From: Rhodocyclaceae bacterium
GTDB taxonomy: Bacteria > Pseudomonadota > Gammaproteobacteria > Burkholderiales > Rhodocyclaceae
DNA: 64,000 bases
Assembly (NCBI GenBank): GCA_013791905.1
Contig: VMSX01000009.1
Coordinates: forward strand, 1 to 64,000
Direction of reading: 5' to 3'
Positions 1 to 8,096 of the stretch are shown in pieces; the first letter of the stretch is position 1, and the number at the start of each line of letters is the position of its first letter. Position numbers and translations under genes: made by a program. Below the pieces are notes generated by a model. It was given only the letters and a program-made list of their open reading frames with translations. It was not told the DNA's origin and searched no databases.

Positions 1-142
1 TGAGGCGTTCGCCGCCAAGAAGGATTGGGAAAATGCCAACCTGTGGGCCGAGCAAATCTGGCAATACCAGGTCAAGACCGCCGACCTCGGCCTGCGCGCC
101 AAAACCTATCTGGAACAGAATGGCGCTAAAAAAGTGAAGTAA
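1..142 (+). CDS. nosZ: 3' end of a gene, probably nosZ (nitrous oxide reductase)
   Basis: An open frame enters from the left edge and ends with TAA at 140-142, giving 46 codons. The encoded tail is charged and probably helical (it contains NLWAEQIWQYQVKTADLG and ends NGAKKVK). No CuA or CuZ motif falls in the visible part, so the identity rests on position: the nos accessory genes start 90 bases downstream in the same direction, and nosZ normally heads such clusters. The coding call is firm; the product name is an inference. It could also be a C-terminal extension after the cupredoxin domain or a different small nos-linked gene. Confidence 0.6.
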   Translation, partial: EAFAAKKDWENANLWAEQIWQYQVKTADLGLRAKTYLEQNGAKKVK

Positions 143-153
143 AGTTGAGTAAA

Positions 154-167
154 TTGATCTGATTCAA
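154..167 (+). promoter_or_regulatory. FNR/Dnr-like operator candidate
   Basis: TTGATCTGATTCAA matches the FNR-family palindrome TTGAT-N4-ATCAA at 9 of 10 defined positions. It lies 12 bases after the stop of the presumed nosZ and 64 bases before the start of the first cytochrome c gene. FNR/Dnr proteins commonly control denitrification genes under low oxygen or nitric oxide. No clear -10 or -35 box was identified, so this is a candidate for an internal promoter that would let the downstream genes be expressed without nosZ. Confidence 0.4.
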
Positions 168-231
168 GGAAGTGCGCGGGCGGGTGCGTAGACTGAACAC
201 ATCCGTCCCAATTCACAGCGAAAGGAAAATC

Positions 232-540
232 ATGAAGAACACCCTATTGATGGCCGCCGTACTTGCGGTTTCTGTTTCAGCCGCATATGCCGCCGATGGC
301 GCCAAGCTTTACCAGGAAAAGACTTGTGTCGCCTGCCATGGCAAGGATGCCAAAACACCGTTGTTGCCTGTCTATCCACGGCTTGCCGGCCAGAGTTCCG
401 CCTATGCCGAGGCACAGATGAAGGACATCAAGAGCGGCGCGCGCGCCAACGGCCAGAGCGCTGCAATGAAGGGTGTGATGCATCTGGTCAGCGACGCGGA
501 AATCAAGGCGCTCGCGGACTATCTTTCGAAGCTGAAGTAA
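232..540 (+). CDS. small periplasmic monohaem cytochrome c (NosC1-like)
   Basis: A 102-residue class I cytochrome c. Residues 1-20 form a Sec signal peptide ending AYA, followed by one haem motif, CVACH, at 32-36; a Met in the stretch around residues 75-82 could be the second axial ligand. The ATG at 232 is preceded by an AAAGGAAA ribosome site; an upstream in-frame start would add a tail before the signal peptide and is unlikely. In clade II nos clusters small cytochromes act as electron carriers between the quinol-oxidising NosGH module and NosZ. That role fits here but is inferred from context. Confidence 0.9.
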   Translation: MKNTLLMAAVLAVSVSAAYAADGAKLYQEKTCVACHGKDAKTPLLPVYPRLAGQSSAYAEAQMKDIKSGARANGQSAAMKGVMHLVSDAEIKALADYLSKLK

Positions 541-622
541 GGTACCGATTGGGTCATCCGAGTAGCATTCTTGACCCTTTCGACTACGATTGAACAACCA
601 ATCATATGGAGAGGATACGGTT

Positions 623-1354
623 ATGAAAAATATGCTTGCACTGGCCATGACCATTGCACTGTTACCTGCGGTAGCCTTCGCCGGCCCCCCGCCGCCCAAG
701 GCTGCGGGCATCGAGTCGAAAGACTATCAGTGGGGCAAGATGGAGGGCGAACTCAAAGAGGCGCTGGCCAAGAAGGGTGATGTCAAGCGCGGCAAGGAGA
801 CCTACGAGATCTGCGGCGCCTGCCACCTGCCCAACGGCGCCGGCCGCCCGGACGGCACTTTTCCGCAGCTCGCCGGCCAGCACACCACCGTGCTGATCAA
901 GCAGATGGCCGACATCCGCATGGGCCTGCGCGACAACCCGACCATGTACCCGTTCGCCAAGGAAATGCACGAGCCGCAGGATCTGGCCGATACTTCCGCT
1001 TATATCGAAAAGCTGTGCGTCCCCCTCGATCATGGCAAGTACGAAGGCAAGGACGCCGCTCTCCAGAACGCCAAGGGCAAGGAGCTTTACGAAAAGCAGT
1101 GCCTGGAATGCCATGGCAAGAACGGCGAGGGCAACAAGGAGAAGTTCTATCCGGTCATTGCAGGCCAGCACTACAAGTACCTGCTGCGTCAGATGACCGA
1201 GATTCGCGACGGCCATCGCCGCAACGCCAACCCGGACATGGTGAAGGTCATCAAGCCCTACACCAACGAGCAGTTGGTGGCGATTTCCGCCTATCAGGCA
1301 AGCCTCTCCATGCCAGGTGCGATGTGCAAGCCCAAGGCTGGCGCCAAGAAGTAG
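623..1354 (+). CDS. dihaem cytochrome c, c4-type (NosC2-like)
   Basis: A 243-residue exported protein. A signal peptide (about 1-20, ending AFA) is followed by two similar cytochrome domains with haem motifs CGACH (64-68) and CLECH (160-164). Each domain carries a PQLAGQ or PVIAGQ segment typical of cytochrome c4/c553 proteins. The ATG at 623 is chosen over a TTG at 590 because GGAGAGGA at 608-615 is well placed and the signal peptide then starts the protein. It sits 82 bases after the first cytochrome and is probably a second electron carrier to nitrous oxide reductase. Confidence 0.9.
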   Translation: MKNMLALAMTIALLPAVAFAGPPPPKAAGIESKDYQWGKMEGELKEALAKKGDVKRGKETYEICGACHLPNGAGRPDGTFPQLAGQHTTVLIKQMADIRMGLRDNPTMYPFAKEMHEPQDLADTSAYIEKLCVPLDHGKYEGKDAALQNAKGKELYEKQCLECHGKNGEGNKEKFYPVIAGQHYKYLLRQMTEIRDGHRRNANPDMVKVIKPYTNEQLVAISAYQASLSMPGAMCKPKAGAKK

Positions 1355-1441
1355 TAAGCTGAAGCAGGCAAGACCGTGTTGTAATCGACCCCGCGCGCCG
1401 ATCCGTCGGCCGCGGTTACGGTCCGAACAGAGATCCACACT

Positions 1442-2425
1442 ATGAAGCTCACAAACAGCCCCAACACCCCTGTCGCCGTCCTCACCCTGATCGCGCTGGT
1501 GGCCATGATTGCCGCCTTTTTCGCGCCGATCTGGTGGGTTTCGCTGACTGCGCCCAACTACCCGCCGGATGCGTTCCCCGACGGCATCCGCATCCACTTC
1601 CATTTCGATGGCGTCCAAAACGGCTGCAAAGTGGCCGGCAAGGGCACCCGCATGGCCGGCGAGATCCTCCAGAAGGACCTCTCGCACGAGGACGAGCGCT
1701 GGAATCCGATCCTCGACGCCAAGAAAAACGTCGATAAGGGCGCCGTAGGCCTCGACTGCGTCCATGAGATGAACACCATCAACCACTACGTCGGCATGTT
1801 TCCCATCGCCACCGGCGCCCCGGTGGAAAAACCGCTGGCCAAGTTCTTCTTCGCCTTCTTCGCGGTCATGCTGCTCGCCTTCGCCGTAGCGCAACAGAAA
1901 TTGCGTTTGCTGATTCTCGCGGCCGGCTTCGCCGCCGTGGCCGCCTGGATAATCGTCGACCAGTACGTGCTCGGCCATCTGGCCCGACATGTCGATGCCT
2001 ACGTGCGCGAGTCCGGCACCTACTTCAAGGAACCGGACAAGATCAAGCTGTGGGGCGACAACGTCATGCTGATCACCCACATCGTCATCGCCGGCCTGAT
2101 CGCTGTCATGGGCATTGTCGTGCTCGGCGTCTGGAAGTTCCGCCACTTCCAGCTGCTGCTGGCCGCTGTCCCAGCGCTGCTGCCGGTGTTCTTCGTCATC
2201 ACCTACGCCGGCTGGCTGTGGTTCTTCGGCCACAACCTGCACCCCTGGGGTGCCTTCACCGTCAAGCCCTTCATGCCGACGGTGTTTGGCGAGGGCAAAG
2301 TGGCGCAGTTTTCCACTTTCTCTTATCCACACTGGGGCTATGCCCTGCTGATGGTGGTCTTCGTGGCGCTGGCGCTGGCCATATTGATGCGGCGCAAGCA
2401 AATCCGCGAAGGCACGGCAGAATAA
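1442..2425 (+). CDS. nosB: nos-cluster membrane protein, NosB-like
   Basis: A 327-residue inner-membrane protein with about six hydrophobic segments (roughly 13-33, 133-150, 155-175, 205-230, 237-262 and 297-315). The loop between the first and second segments, about 100 residues, is soluble and contains two Cys and several His. It has no enzyme motif I recognise. Its place between the cytochromes and nosD matches the NosB gene of clade II nitrous oxide reductase clusters, whose exact role is unsettled. A part in electron transfer or in NosZ maturation is possible. The coding call is secure; the symbol is by position and topology. Confidence 0.7.
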   Translation: MKLTNSPNTPVAVLTLIALVAMIAAFFAPIWWVSLTAPNYPPDAFPDGIRIHFHFDGVQNGCKVAGKGTRMAGEILQKDLSHEDERWNPILDAKKNVDKGAVGLDCVHEMNTINHYVGMFPIATGAPVEKPLAKFFFAFFAVMLLAFAVAQQKLRLLILAAGFAAVAAWIIVDQYVLGHLARHVDAYVRESGTYFKEPDKIKLWGDNVMLITHIVIAGLIAVMGIVVLGVWKFRHFQLLLAAVPALLPVFFVITYAGWLWFFGHNLHPWGAFTVKPFMPTVFGEGKVAQFSTFSYPHWGYALLMVVFVALALAILMRRKQIREGTAE

Positions 2426-2453
2426 TTGGCCCCCCACGCTCGCAACCCCGGCT

Positions 2454-2508
2454 CGCTGCCCCCCACGGGGGGGCGCATGCCTCCTTGGGGCGGCCCGGCG
2501 GAGGCAGC
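2454..2508 (+). repeat. tandem-hairpin repeat, copy G, overlapping the nosD ribosome site
   Basis: A C-rich/G-rich hairpin is followed by a second hairpin at 2478-2506. The second has stem TGCCTCC/GGAGGCA and the 15-nt loop TTGGGGCGGCCCGGC. The right arm contains GGAGG, the only good Shine-Dalgarno for the nosD ATG at 2509. It is a copy of the family seen at 14236, 26388, 43320, 44396, 51188, 54460 and 60446, here in sense orientation after the NosB-like gene. Confidence 0.75.
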
Positions 2509-3903
2509 ATGAGCCTGCCACGCGCCCTGCTGCCGCTGCTGGCGCTGGGCATCTCGACGCTGCTGGTCGCGGCGGAGAGCGGCGGGGAGATTGGCTGGCG
2601 CGGGGTCACCGAACCGCAGACCGTGGTGCCGCAACCCGGCACGACAGCCGACATGGGCACCGCGCCGCGCGTCGACGTCGACCGGCCCAAACCTTTTTTC
2701 ATGCTGCGCGATCGAGACAAACGCGTGCATGGCCTCAAGCCTTTTCAGCAATTGGTCGATGCCGCACCGGCCGGTTCGGTGCTGAAGCCGCCACCGGGCA
2801 TCTATGCCGGCCCGGTGCTTGTCGATAAGCCGCTGACCATCGACGGCGGCGGCCGGGTCACCATCGATGCCGGCGACAAGGGCACGGTATTCGAGCTGCG
2901 GGCCGACGGCGCCGTGCTGCGCGGACTGCGCCTGACCGGTTCCGGCGAATCGCACGACACCGACGACAGTTGCCTCGACGTCCGGGGCCACAACAACCGC
3001 ATCGAAAACCTGGTCATCGACAACTGCCTGTTCGGCATCGATCTCAAGCAATCCAGCGACAGCACGCTGCGCGGCAACAAAATCAGATCAAAACCGTTCG
3101 ACCTCGGCATGCGTGGTGACGGCCTGCGCCTGTGGTACAGCCACCGCAACCTGATCGAGAATAACGAAGTAGTCGACACGCGCGACATGGTCGCGTGGTA
3201 TTCGAACGACAACATCTTTCGCGGTAATGTCGGCAAACGCAGCCGTTATTCCATCCACTTCATGTTTGCCAACAACAACATTGTCGAGAACAATCTCTTT
3301 CACGACAATGCCGTCGGCGTTTACTTCATGTACATGGAGGGCGGCGCCGCCCGCAACAACGTTATTTCCAACGCGACTGGCGCGGCCGGCATGGCTTTCG
3401 GCTTCAAGGAGTCGAGCAACATCGAGGTATCCGGCAACGAGATCATCTACTGCGCCGTCGGCGTCGGCTCTGATCTCTCGCCCTTTCAGCCCGACACCAC
3501 CATCCGCTTCAGCCGCAATCGCTTCGCCTACAACGGCATCGCCGTGCAGTTCACCAGCGAACTGGGCGGCAACGTGCTGACGGATAACGTCTTCGAGGGT
3601 AATCTGACCGACGTGTTTCAAGGCGGGCGTGGCAAAGGCGACAAGAACCGCTGGAGCGGCAACTACTACGATACCTATCAGGGCTTCGACCGCGACAACA
3701 ACGGGGTCGGTGACACGCCGCACGAGAACTACGCCTACGCCGACCGCCTGTGGATGGAAATTCCCGCCGCGCGCTTTTTCAGGACATCGCCGGTACTCGA
3801 ACTGCTCGATTTCCTGGAGCGCCTGGCACCCTTCTCCACGCCTGAAATGCAGATGCGCGACGCCAAACCGCGCTTCACCAAGCCGGAGATCGGACGCGCA
3901 TGA
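2509..3903 (+). CDS. nosD: NosD, periplasmic copper-site assembly protein
   Basis: A 464-residue exported protein with a signal peptide (about 1-21, ending VAA) and a long right-handed parallel beta-helix (carbohydrate-binding/sugar-hydrolysis, CASH, repeats rich in NN, GN and EN turns) from about residue 90 to 400. NosD works with the NosFY ABC transporter in building the copper-sulfide centre of NosZ in the periplasm. The frame is open far upstream, but only the ATG at 2509 gives a signal peptide, and it has GGAGG 3-8 bases before it. It overlaps nosG by four bases (ATGA). A clear paralogue lies at 12259. Confidence 0.93.
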   Translation: MSLPRALLPLLALGISTLLVAAESGGEIGWRGVTEPQTVVPQPGTTADMGTAPRVDVDRPKPFFMLRDRDKRVHGLKPFQQLVDAAPAGSVLKPPPGIYAGPVLVDKPLTIDGGGRVTIDAGDKGTVFELRADGAVLRGLRLTGSGESHDTDDSCLDVRGHNNRIENLVIDNCLFGIDLKQSSDSTLRGNKIRSKPFDLGMRGDGLRLWYSHRNLIENNEVVDTRDMVAWYSNDNIFRGNVGKRSRYSIHFMFANNNIVENNLFHDNAVGVYFMYMEGGAARNNVISNATGAAGMAFGFKESSNIEVSGNEIIYCAVGVGSDLSPFQPDTTIRFSRNRFAYNGIAVQFTSELGGNVLTDNVFEGNLTDVFQGGRGKGDKNRWSGNYYDTYQGFDRDNNGVGDTPHENYAYADRLWMEIPAARFFRTSPVLELLDFLERLAPFSTPEMQMRDAKPRFTKPEIGRA

Positions 3904-4844
3904 GCGACGACAAACGGCTCCCCGCCGACGCAACCCCGGCAGCCCCGGCAACCAACGGCGCGACCAAGAAAGTCGGCGCTGGCGGAACGCCGCCGCTGTC
4001 CAAGGAACGCCGCCAGCAGGCGCGGCGCCGCGTGCTGCGCACCATCCTGCTGACGGGCGGAGTCATGGGGGCGGCGCTGTCCGGTTTTCTGCCGCTGATC
4101 TATACGCAGAAGCAGCGGCTGCGGCCGCCCGGCGCGCTTGACGAGAAGGATTTTCTGTCGAGCTGCATCAAATGCGGCCAGTGCGTGCAGGTCTGCCCGG
4201 TATCGGCCATCAAGCTGGCCGACCTGGTGGATGGTATTGGCGTTGGTGCGCCCTACATCGACGCCCGTGCGCAAGCCTGCGATTTCTCCTGCGATGCCGT
4301 GCAATGCATCCTGGCCTGTCCGACCGGATCGCTGACTTACGAAAAACCGGACTTTCTGTCGGTACGCGCCGGCGCCGCGATGGCCACCAAACCGATTCTG
4401 CTGGCCAAGGAACAGGATGCCGAACCGACGCTCAACCTCGCCGAACGCATCGGCGTGGCGCGCCTGACGCGGCCTGAAATTTGTCTCGCTATCCAGGGCA
4501 AGGGGTTCAAGGGCCAGGCGCGTGGTTCCGCTTTCAAGGGTCGGCTGCGCTACATGGATGTGGACCGCTGGAAGCCGATCAAGGTTGCCGATCATCCCTA
4601 CGATGTCGCCGAATGCGACCTCTGCGTGCGCGAGTGTCCGGTCAAGGGCGCCATCTCCATCGAGACCGTCTTCGCCTCGGATGGTACCCAACGCAAGTCC
4701 CCGGTGGTGCATGAGCCCTGTGTCGGCTGTGGTGTCTGCGAGATGATCTGCCCGGTCGAGCCGGCCGCCATCGAAATCGTGCCCGGCGAAGTATGGAGAA
4801 CGGCGGCTTCAGAGAAGGCTAGCGTCGGAGCAAATAAATCATGA
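3900..4844 (+). CDS. nosG: NosG, NapG/MauM-type ferredoxin with four [4Fe-4S] motifs
   Basis: A 314-residue iron-sulfur protein. An N-terminal Arg-rich stretch and hydrophobic segment (about 42-68) suggest export or anchoring at the outer membrane face. Four cysteine sets follow: C89-C92-C95-C99, C127-C131-C136-C140, then CDLCVREC and CVGCGVCEMIC sets in the last third. NapG-type proteins pair with NapH-type membrane proteins, and NosGH is the proposed menaquinol-oxidising module of clade II nos systems. Residues 24-28 (KVGAG) are encoded by a copy of the dispersed AAAAGTCGGCGCTGG repeat, inside the variable N-terminus. It overlaps the genes on both sides by four bases. Confidence 0.9.
   Translation: MSDDKRLPADATPAAPATNGATKKVGAGGTPPLSKERRQQARRRVLRTILLTGGVMGAALSGFLPLIYTQKQRLRPPGALDEKDFLSSCIKCGQCVQVCPVSAIKLADLVDGIGVGAPYIDARAQACDFSCDAVQCILACPTGSLTYEKPDFLSVRAGAAMATKPILLAKEQDAEPTLNLAERIGVARLTRPEICLAIQGKGFKGQARGSAFKGRLRYMDVDRWKPIKVADHPYDVAECDLCVRECPVKGAISIETVFASDGTQRKSPVVHEPCVGCGVCEMICPVEPAAIEIVPGEVWRTAASEKASVGANKS
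3968..3994 (+). repeat. short dispersed repeat (AAAGTCGGCGCTGG core) inside nosG
   Basis: The core is followed by CGGAACGCCG and is read in frame as KVGAGGTPP near the NosG N-terminus, a region that varies between homologues. Related copies are at 6722, 16035, 30031, 36538, 50675, 55813, 56948 and 60608. Confidence 0.6.
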
Positions 4845-5824
4845 GCGACGTACTCAAGCGCCGCTTCCGCGAGCAGATCATGGTGATGTTCGGCCGCGAA
4901 CCGAAGAAGCCCGTGCAGATCGCCGAGCGGGCGGTGCGGGCGCATCAGCTCAAGCGCATGACCAACAAGGCCGACCTGCAGGCGACCAAGGCGCACATGC
5001 GAGCCCATGAGGTGAAATCGACCAAGTGGCGCAACCGCCGCTGGGCGACGCTGCTCATCTCCAATCTGCTGTTCACCGTTTCTTTCTACTTCGACATCCA
5101 GTTGCTCGAAGGCGCGCTGACCGCTTCGCGGTTTATCGGCTTTCACCTGATCGACCTCAACTCGGCGCTGCAGGTGATGCTGGCGCACAAACACATCATC
5201 ACCAACCTGCTGATCGGCACCGGCACGGTGCTGGTGCTGTGGATACTGCTCGGCGGACGCAGTTTCTGTTCATGGGTCTGCCCCTATCATTTGCTGGCGG
5301 AATGGGCCGAGAAGCTCCATCTCTACCTGGTGAAGAAAAAGCTGGTCACCGATCAGACCATCGACCGGCGCTTGCGCAGCGTGTTCTGGATCATCTTTGC
5401 CGTGCTCGCCGCGGCAACCGGTTACACGGTGTTCGAAGCGATTTCACCCACCGGCATCCTCTCGCGCGCCCTGATCTACGGCCCCGGCCTGGCGCTGCTG
5501 TGGGTGCTGGCGCTGCTGGTGTTCGAGGTGTTTTTCTCGAAGCGCGCCTGGTGCCGCTACGCCTGCCCGATCGGCCTGACCTACGGGGTGGTCGGCATCA
5601 TTTCGCCGCTGCGCATCAAGTACAAGCTTGACGGCTGTTTCCACGAAGGCGACTGCCGCAAGGTCTGCCTGGTGCCGCACGTGCTCGACGTCGTCATCAA
5701 GGGGCGCGCCGTCGATATCGAGGTGCCGATCGGTCCCGACTGCACGCGCTGCGGACTGTGTGTCGACACCTGCCCGACGGGCTCGCTGACCTTTGAGGTC
5801 AAGGGCTTATCTAAACTGCTTTGA
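4841..5824 (+). CDS. nosH: NosH, NapH-type membrane iron-sulfur protein
   Basis: A 327-residue polytopic protein with about four membrane helices (around 68-86, 118-138, 180-200 and 212-232). It carries the paired CxxxCP motifs of NapH/NosR-type proteins (C143-C147 and C238-C242), then cysteines at 266, 272 and 276 and a final [4Fe-4S] set at C301-C304-C307-C311. NapH-like proteins take electrons from quinol and hand them to NapG. Together with NosG it probably provides the quinol-to-cytochrome route to NosZ that NosR provides in clade I organisms. It begins four bases inside nosG. Confidence 0.9.
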   Translation: MSDVLKRRFREQIMVMFGREPKKPVQIAERAVRAHQLKRMTNKADLQATKAHMRAHEVKSTKWRNRRWATLLISNLLFTVSFYFDIQLLEGALTASRFIGFHLIDLNSALQVMLAHKHIITNLLIGTGTVLVLWILLGGRSFCSWVCPYHLLAEWAEKLHLYLVKKKLVTDQTIDRRLRSVFWIIFAVLAAATGYTVFEAISPTGILSRALIYGPGLALLWVLALLVFEVFFSKRAWCRYACPIGLTYGVVGIISPLRIKYKLDGCFHEGDCRKVCLVPHVLDVVIKGRAVDIEVPIGPDCTRCGLCVDTCPTGSLTFEVKGLSKLL

Positions 5825-5867
5825 ATCAAATGCGGATGGGGCGGATGCCCGTAAAATCTGCCTCATC

Positions 5868-6785
5868 ATGATCAAGTTCCAGAACGTCACCAAGACCTTC
5901 CGCCGCACCCGTGTCCTAGATGGCATCGATCTCGAGATCGGCCTAGGGGAGCGCGTTGCGCTGATCGGCTCCAACGGGGCCGGCAAGACCACGCTGATCC
6001 GCTGTCTGCTCGGCGAATACAACCACGCCGGTCTGGTCACCATCGAGGGCCGCTCGCCACGCGCCGAGCGTGCGGCCGTGCTCGGCATGATCGGTTTTGT
6101 ACCGCAACTGCCGCCACCGCTGAAAATGCCGGTGGGCCAGCTGATCGACTTTGCCGCCTCGCTGTGCAACAGCGATCCCCAGCGCATTTTCGATCTGGCC
6201 CGGCGCCTCGGCCTCGATGTCGATGGCGTGGTCTCGCGCCAGTTCGTCAAGCTCTCCGGCGGCATGAAACAGAAACTGCTGATCGCCATCGCGCTCGGCC
6301 GCGACGCAAAAGTGCTGGTGCTCGACGAGCCCGCCGCCAACCTCGACCCGGAGGCGCGCAAGATTTTCTTCGAGCTGCTCGCCGAGCGTGCGGCAACCGC
6401 GACCATGCTGATTTCCAGCCACCGCATCGACGAGGTATCGTCCCTGGTCAATCGCGTGATCGAACTTGACATGGGCAAGGTGGTGCTCGACGACCGCGTC
6501 GCCGACGATGTGTCGCTCTCCGGCCGACTCGACTGCCGCATTGCCGTCAAGCGCCCCGAACCCGCATTCGCCAAGGCCATGGCCGACTGGAATTTTACCG
6601 ATCGCGGTGACGGAATCGAATGGACGGGGGAAGTGGCGGGGCCGGATCGCCTGCGCTTCATGGGCATGACCTCGCGCTACGTCGCACTGATCAGCGCTAT
6701 CTCGCTGAAGGAAGTCGACGCAAAAGTCGGCGCTGGCGATACGGCGTCAGCCGCTGCCGCCGCGTTGCCGGGGACGGCGGCATGA
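5868..6785 (+). CDS. nosF: NosF, ABC transporter ATP-binding protein
   Basis: A 305-residue ATPase with Walker A GSNGAGKTT (34-42), signature LSGGMKQK (about 127) and Walker B VLVLDEPAA (about 147). NosF drives the NosY permease, which with NosD supplies sulfur for the CuZ centre. The ATG at 5868 begins the canonical MIKF start; there is no strong ribosome site, and the gene follows nosH by 43 bases. The last 21 residues (from KVGAG) are Ala-rich and come from the dispersed AAAAGTCGGCGCTGG repeat, a terminal extension unlikely to be functional. It overlaps nosL by four bases. Confidence 0.92.
   Translation: MIKFQNVTKTFRRTRVLDGIDLEIGLGERVALIGSNGAGKTTLIRCLLGEYNHAGLVTIEGRSPRAERAAVLGMIGFVPQLPPPLKMPVGQLIDFAASLCNSDPQRIFDLARRLGLDVDGVVSRQFVKLSGGMKQKLLIAIALGRDAKVLVLDEPAANLDPEARKIFFELLAERAATATMLISSHRIDEVSSLVNRVIELDMGKVVLDDRVADDVSLSGRLDCRIAVKRPEPAFAKAMADWNFTDRGDGIEWTGEVAGPDRLRFMGMTSRYVALISAISLKEVDAKVGAGDTASAAAAALPGTAA
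6722..6750 (+). repeat. short dispersed repeat forming the 3' end of nosF
   Basis: AAAAGTCGGCGCTGGCGATACGG is read in frame as KVGAGDTA at the end of NosF. It shares its first 19 bases, and the following ATACGGC, with the intergenic copy at 16035. Confidence 0.65.
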
Positions 6786-7255
6786 TGGATCGGCGCCGTT
6801 TTCTGGTGGCGACCGGACTTGCAGTGACCCCTTTGGCAGCACTGCTGTCCGCTTGCGGCAGCAAGGGGAATTGGCCAGAGGGCATGGCCGAGATCAAATG
6901 GGACCGCGACACCTGCGTCCGCTGCAACATGGTGATTTCCGACCGCCGTTTCGCTGCCGAGATGCGCGGCGGGCCGAAGAACACCGTGTTCAAGTTCGAC
7001 GACATTGGCTGCGCAGTATTCTGGATGCGCGACAAGCTGGCGAACTACCCGTGGATGAGCGAAGCGGATACGCGACTGTGGGTGGCCGATGCCACCAGCA
7101 GCGGCAACGAGGTGCGCTGGCTCGATGCGAAGCAAGCGCAATATTTCAGCAAGACCTCGCCGATGGGTTACAACCAGGCGGCGCTGGCACTGCCGCAGGC
7201 GGGATCGGCCGGGTTCGCCGAGATGAGCCAACACGTGCTCGCCAAAGGCAAATGA
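6782..7255 (+). CDS. nosL: NosL, copper-binding lipoprotein
   Basis: A 157-residue lipoprotein. An Arg-rich n-region (MMDRRRF) and hydrophobic segment lead to a lipobox LSAC with Cys25 as the likely lipidated residue. The copper-binding motif CVRCNM is at 45-50, followed by the conserved FDDIGC region. NosL is thought to deliver Cu(I) to apo-NosZ. It starts inside the nosF stop (ATGA) and is followed by nosY after 13 bases. The Arg-rich leader could permit Tat export, though ordinary Sec/lipoprotein export is equally plausible. Confidence 0.92.
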   Translation: MMDRRRFLVATGLAVTPLAALLSACGSKGNWPEGMAEIKWDRDTCVRCNMVISDRRFAAEMRGGPKNTVFKFDDIGCAVFWMRDKLANYPWMSEADTRLWVADATSSGNEVRWLDAKQAQYFSKTSPMGYNQAALALPQAGSAGFAEMSQHVLAKGK

Positions 7256-7268
7256 GGGCAAGCAAGCA

Positions 7269-8096
7269 ATGAAACAACTCTGGCTCACCGCCAAACTGGA
7301 TATCGTCGAATCACTGCGCGCGCGCTGGTTCCAGATCTATACGCTGGTATTTGGCGGCATCGTCGCCTTGCTGTTTCTGTTCGGCCTGACCGAATCGCGC
7401 GTGCTCGGCTTCATCGGCCTGTCGCGCCTCCTGGTCACCTACATCCAGCTCACCATGGCGATCCTGCCGATCTTCGTGCTGATCACCACCGTGCGCTCGG
7501 TCGCCGGTGACCGCGAGGCCGGCGTCTTCGAATACCTGCTCTCTCTGCCGGTTTCGCTCTCGGCCTGGTTCTGGGGCAAGATCCTCGGTCGCTACGTGGT
7601 CATCTTCACCCCGGTCTTCGCCGCCATGCTCGGCGCCGTGCTGTGGGCGCTGGTGGTCGGTATCGAGGTGCCGTGGGGCATGTTTGGTTACTACACGGCG
7701 CTGTTGGCCGTCATGGCCGCCTGCTTCCTCGGGCTTGGCATGCTGATCTCGGCGGTGGCGCGTGGTACCGACGTCGCCCAGGGCGCGGCCTTCTTTGTCT
7801 GGCTGACGTTGCTGCTGTTCCTCGACCTGATCCTGCTCGGTGTGATGATCCAGGGCAAGGTGGCACCCGAGTTGGCGGTCACCATCGCCCTCGCCAATCC
7901 GCTGCAGGTCTTCCGCACTGCGGCATTGGCCTTGTTCGATCCACAATTGATCGTGCTCGGCCCGTCCGCCTACGTAATTCTCGATCTCTTCGGCATCACC
8001 GGCTTCAAGATCTTTGCGCTCGTCTATCCTGCCGTGCTCGGCCTCGCGGCGGCGACGCTCGGCTACCATCTGTTTCGCCGCGGCGATCTGCCGTGA
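7269..8096 (+). CDS. nosY: NosY, ABC transporter permease for NosZ maturation
   Basis: A 275-residue inner-membrane protein with about six transmembrane helices and the ABC-2 type layout, including the cytoplasmic DREAGVFEYLLSLP element after the second helix that contacts the ATPase. It forms the transmembrane part of NosFY. The start ATG at 7269 has a GGCAAGCAAGC leader. Its TGA stop is shared with the GTG start of the next gene (GTGA), so translation is probably coupled. Confidence 0.93.
   Translation: MKQLWLTAKLDIVESLRARWFQIYTLVFGGIVALLFLFGLTESRVLGFIGLSRLLVTYIQLTMAILPIFVLITTVRSVAGDREAGVFEYLLSLPVSLSAWFWGKILGRYVVIFTPVFAAMLGAVLWALVVGIEVPWGMFGYYTALLAVMAACFLGLGMLISAVARGTDVAQGAAFFVWLTLLLFLDLILLGVMIQGKVAPELAVTIALANPLQVFRTAALALFDPQLIVLGPSAYVILDLFGITGFKIFALVYPAVLGLAAATLGYHLFRRGDLP

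Noticed and set aside
662-2521. 619-codon open frame on the - strand across the cytochrome, NosB-like and nosD genes
   Set aside because: It lies opposite well-supported genes with signal peptides, haem motifs and membrane helices. It is low-complexity His/Gly/Glu-rich, a usual shadow in high-GC DNA.
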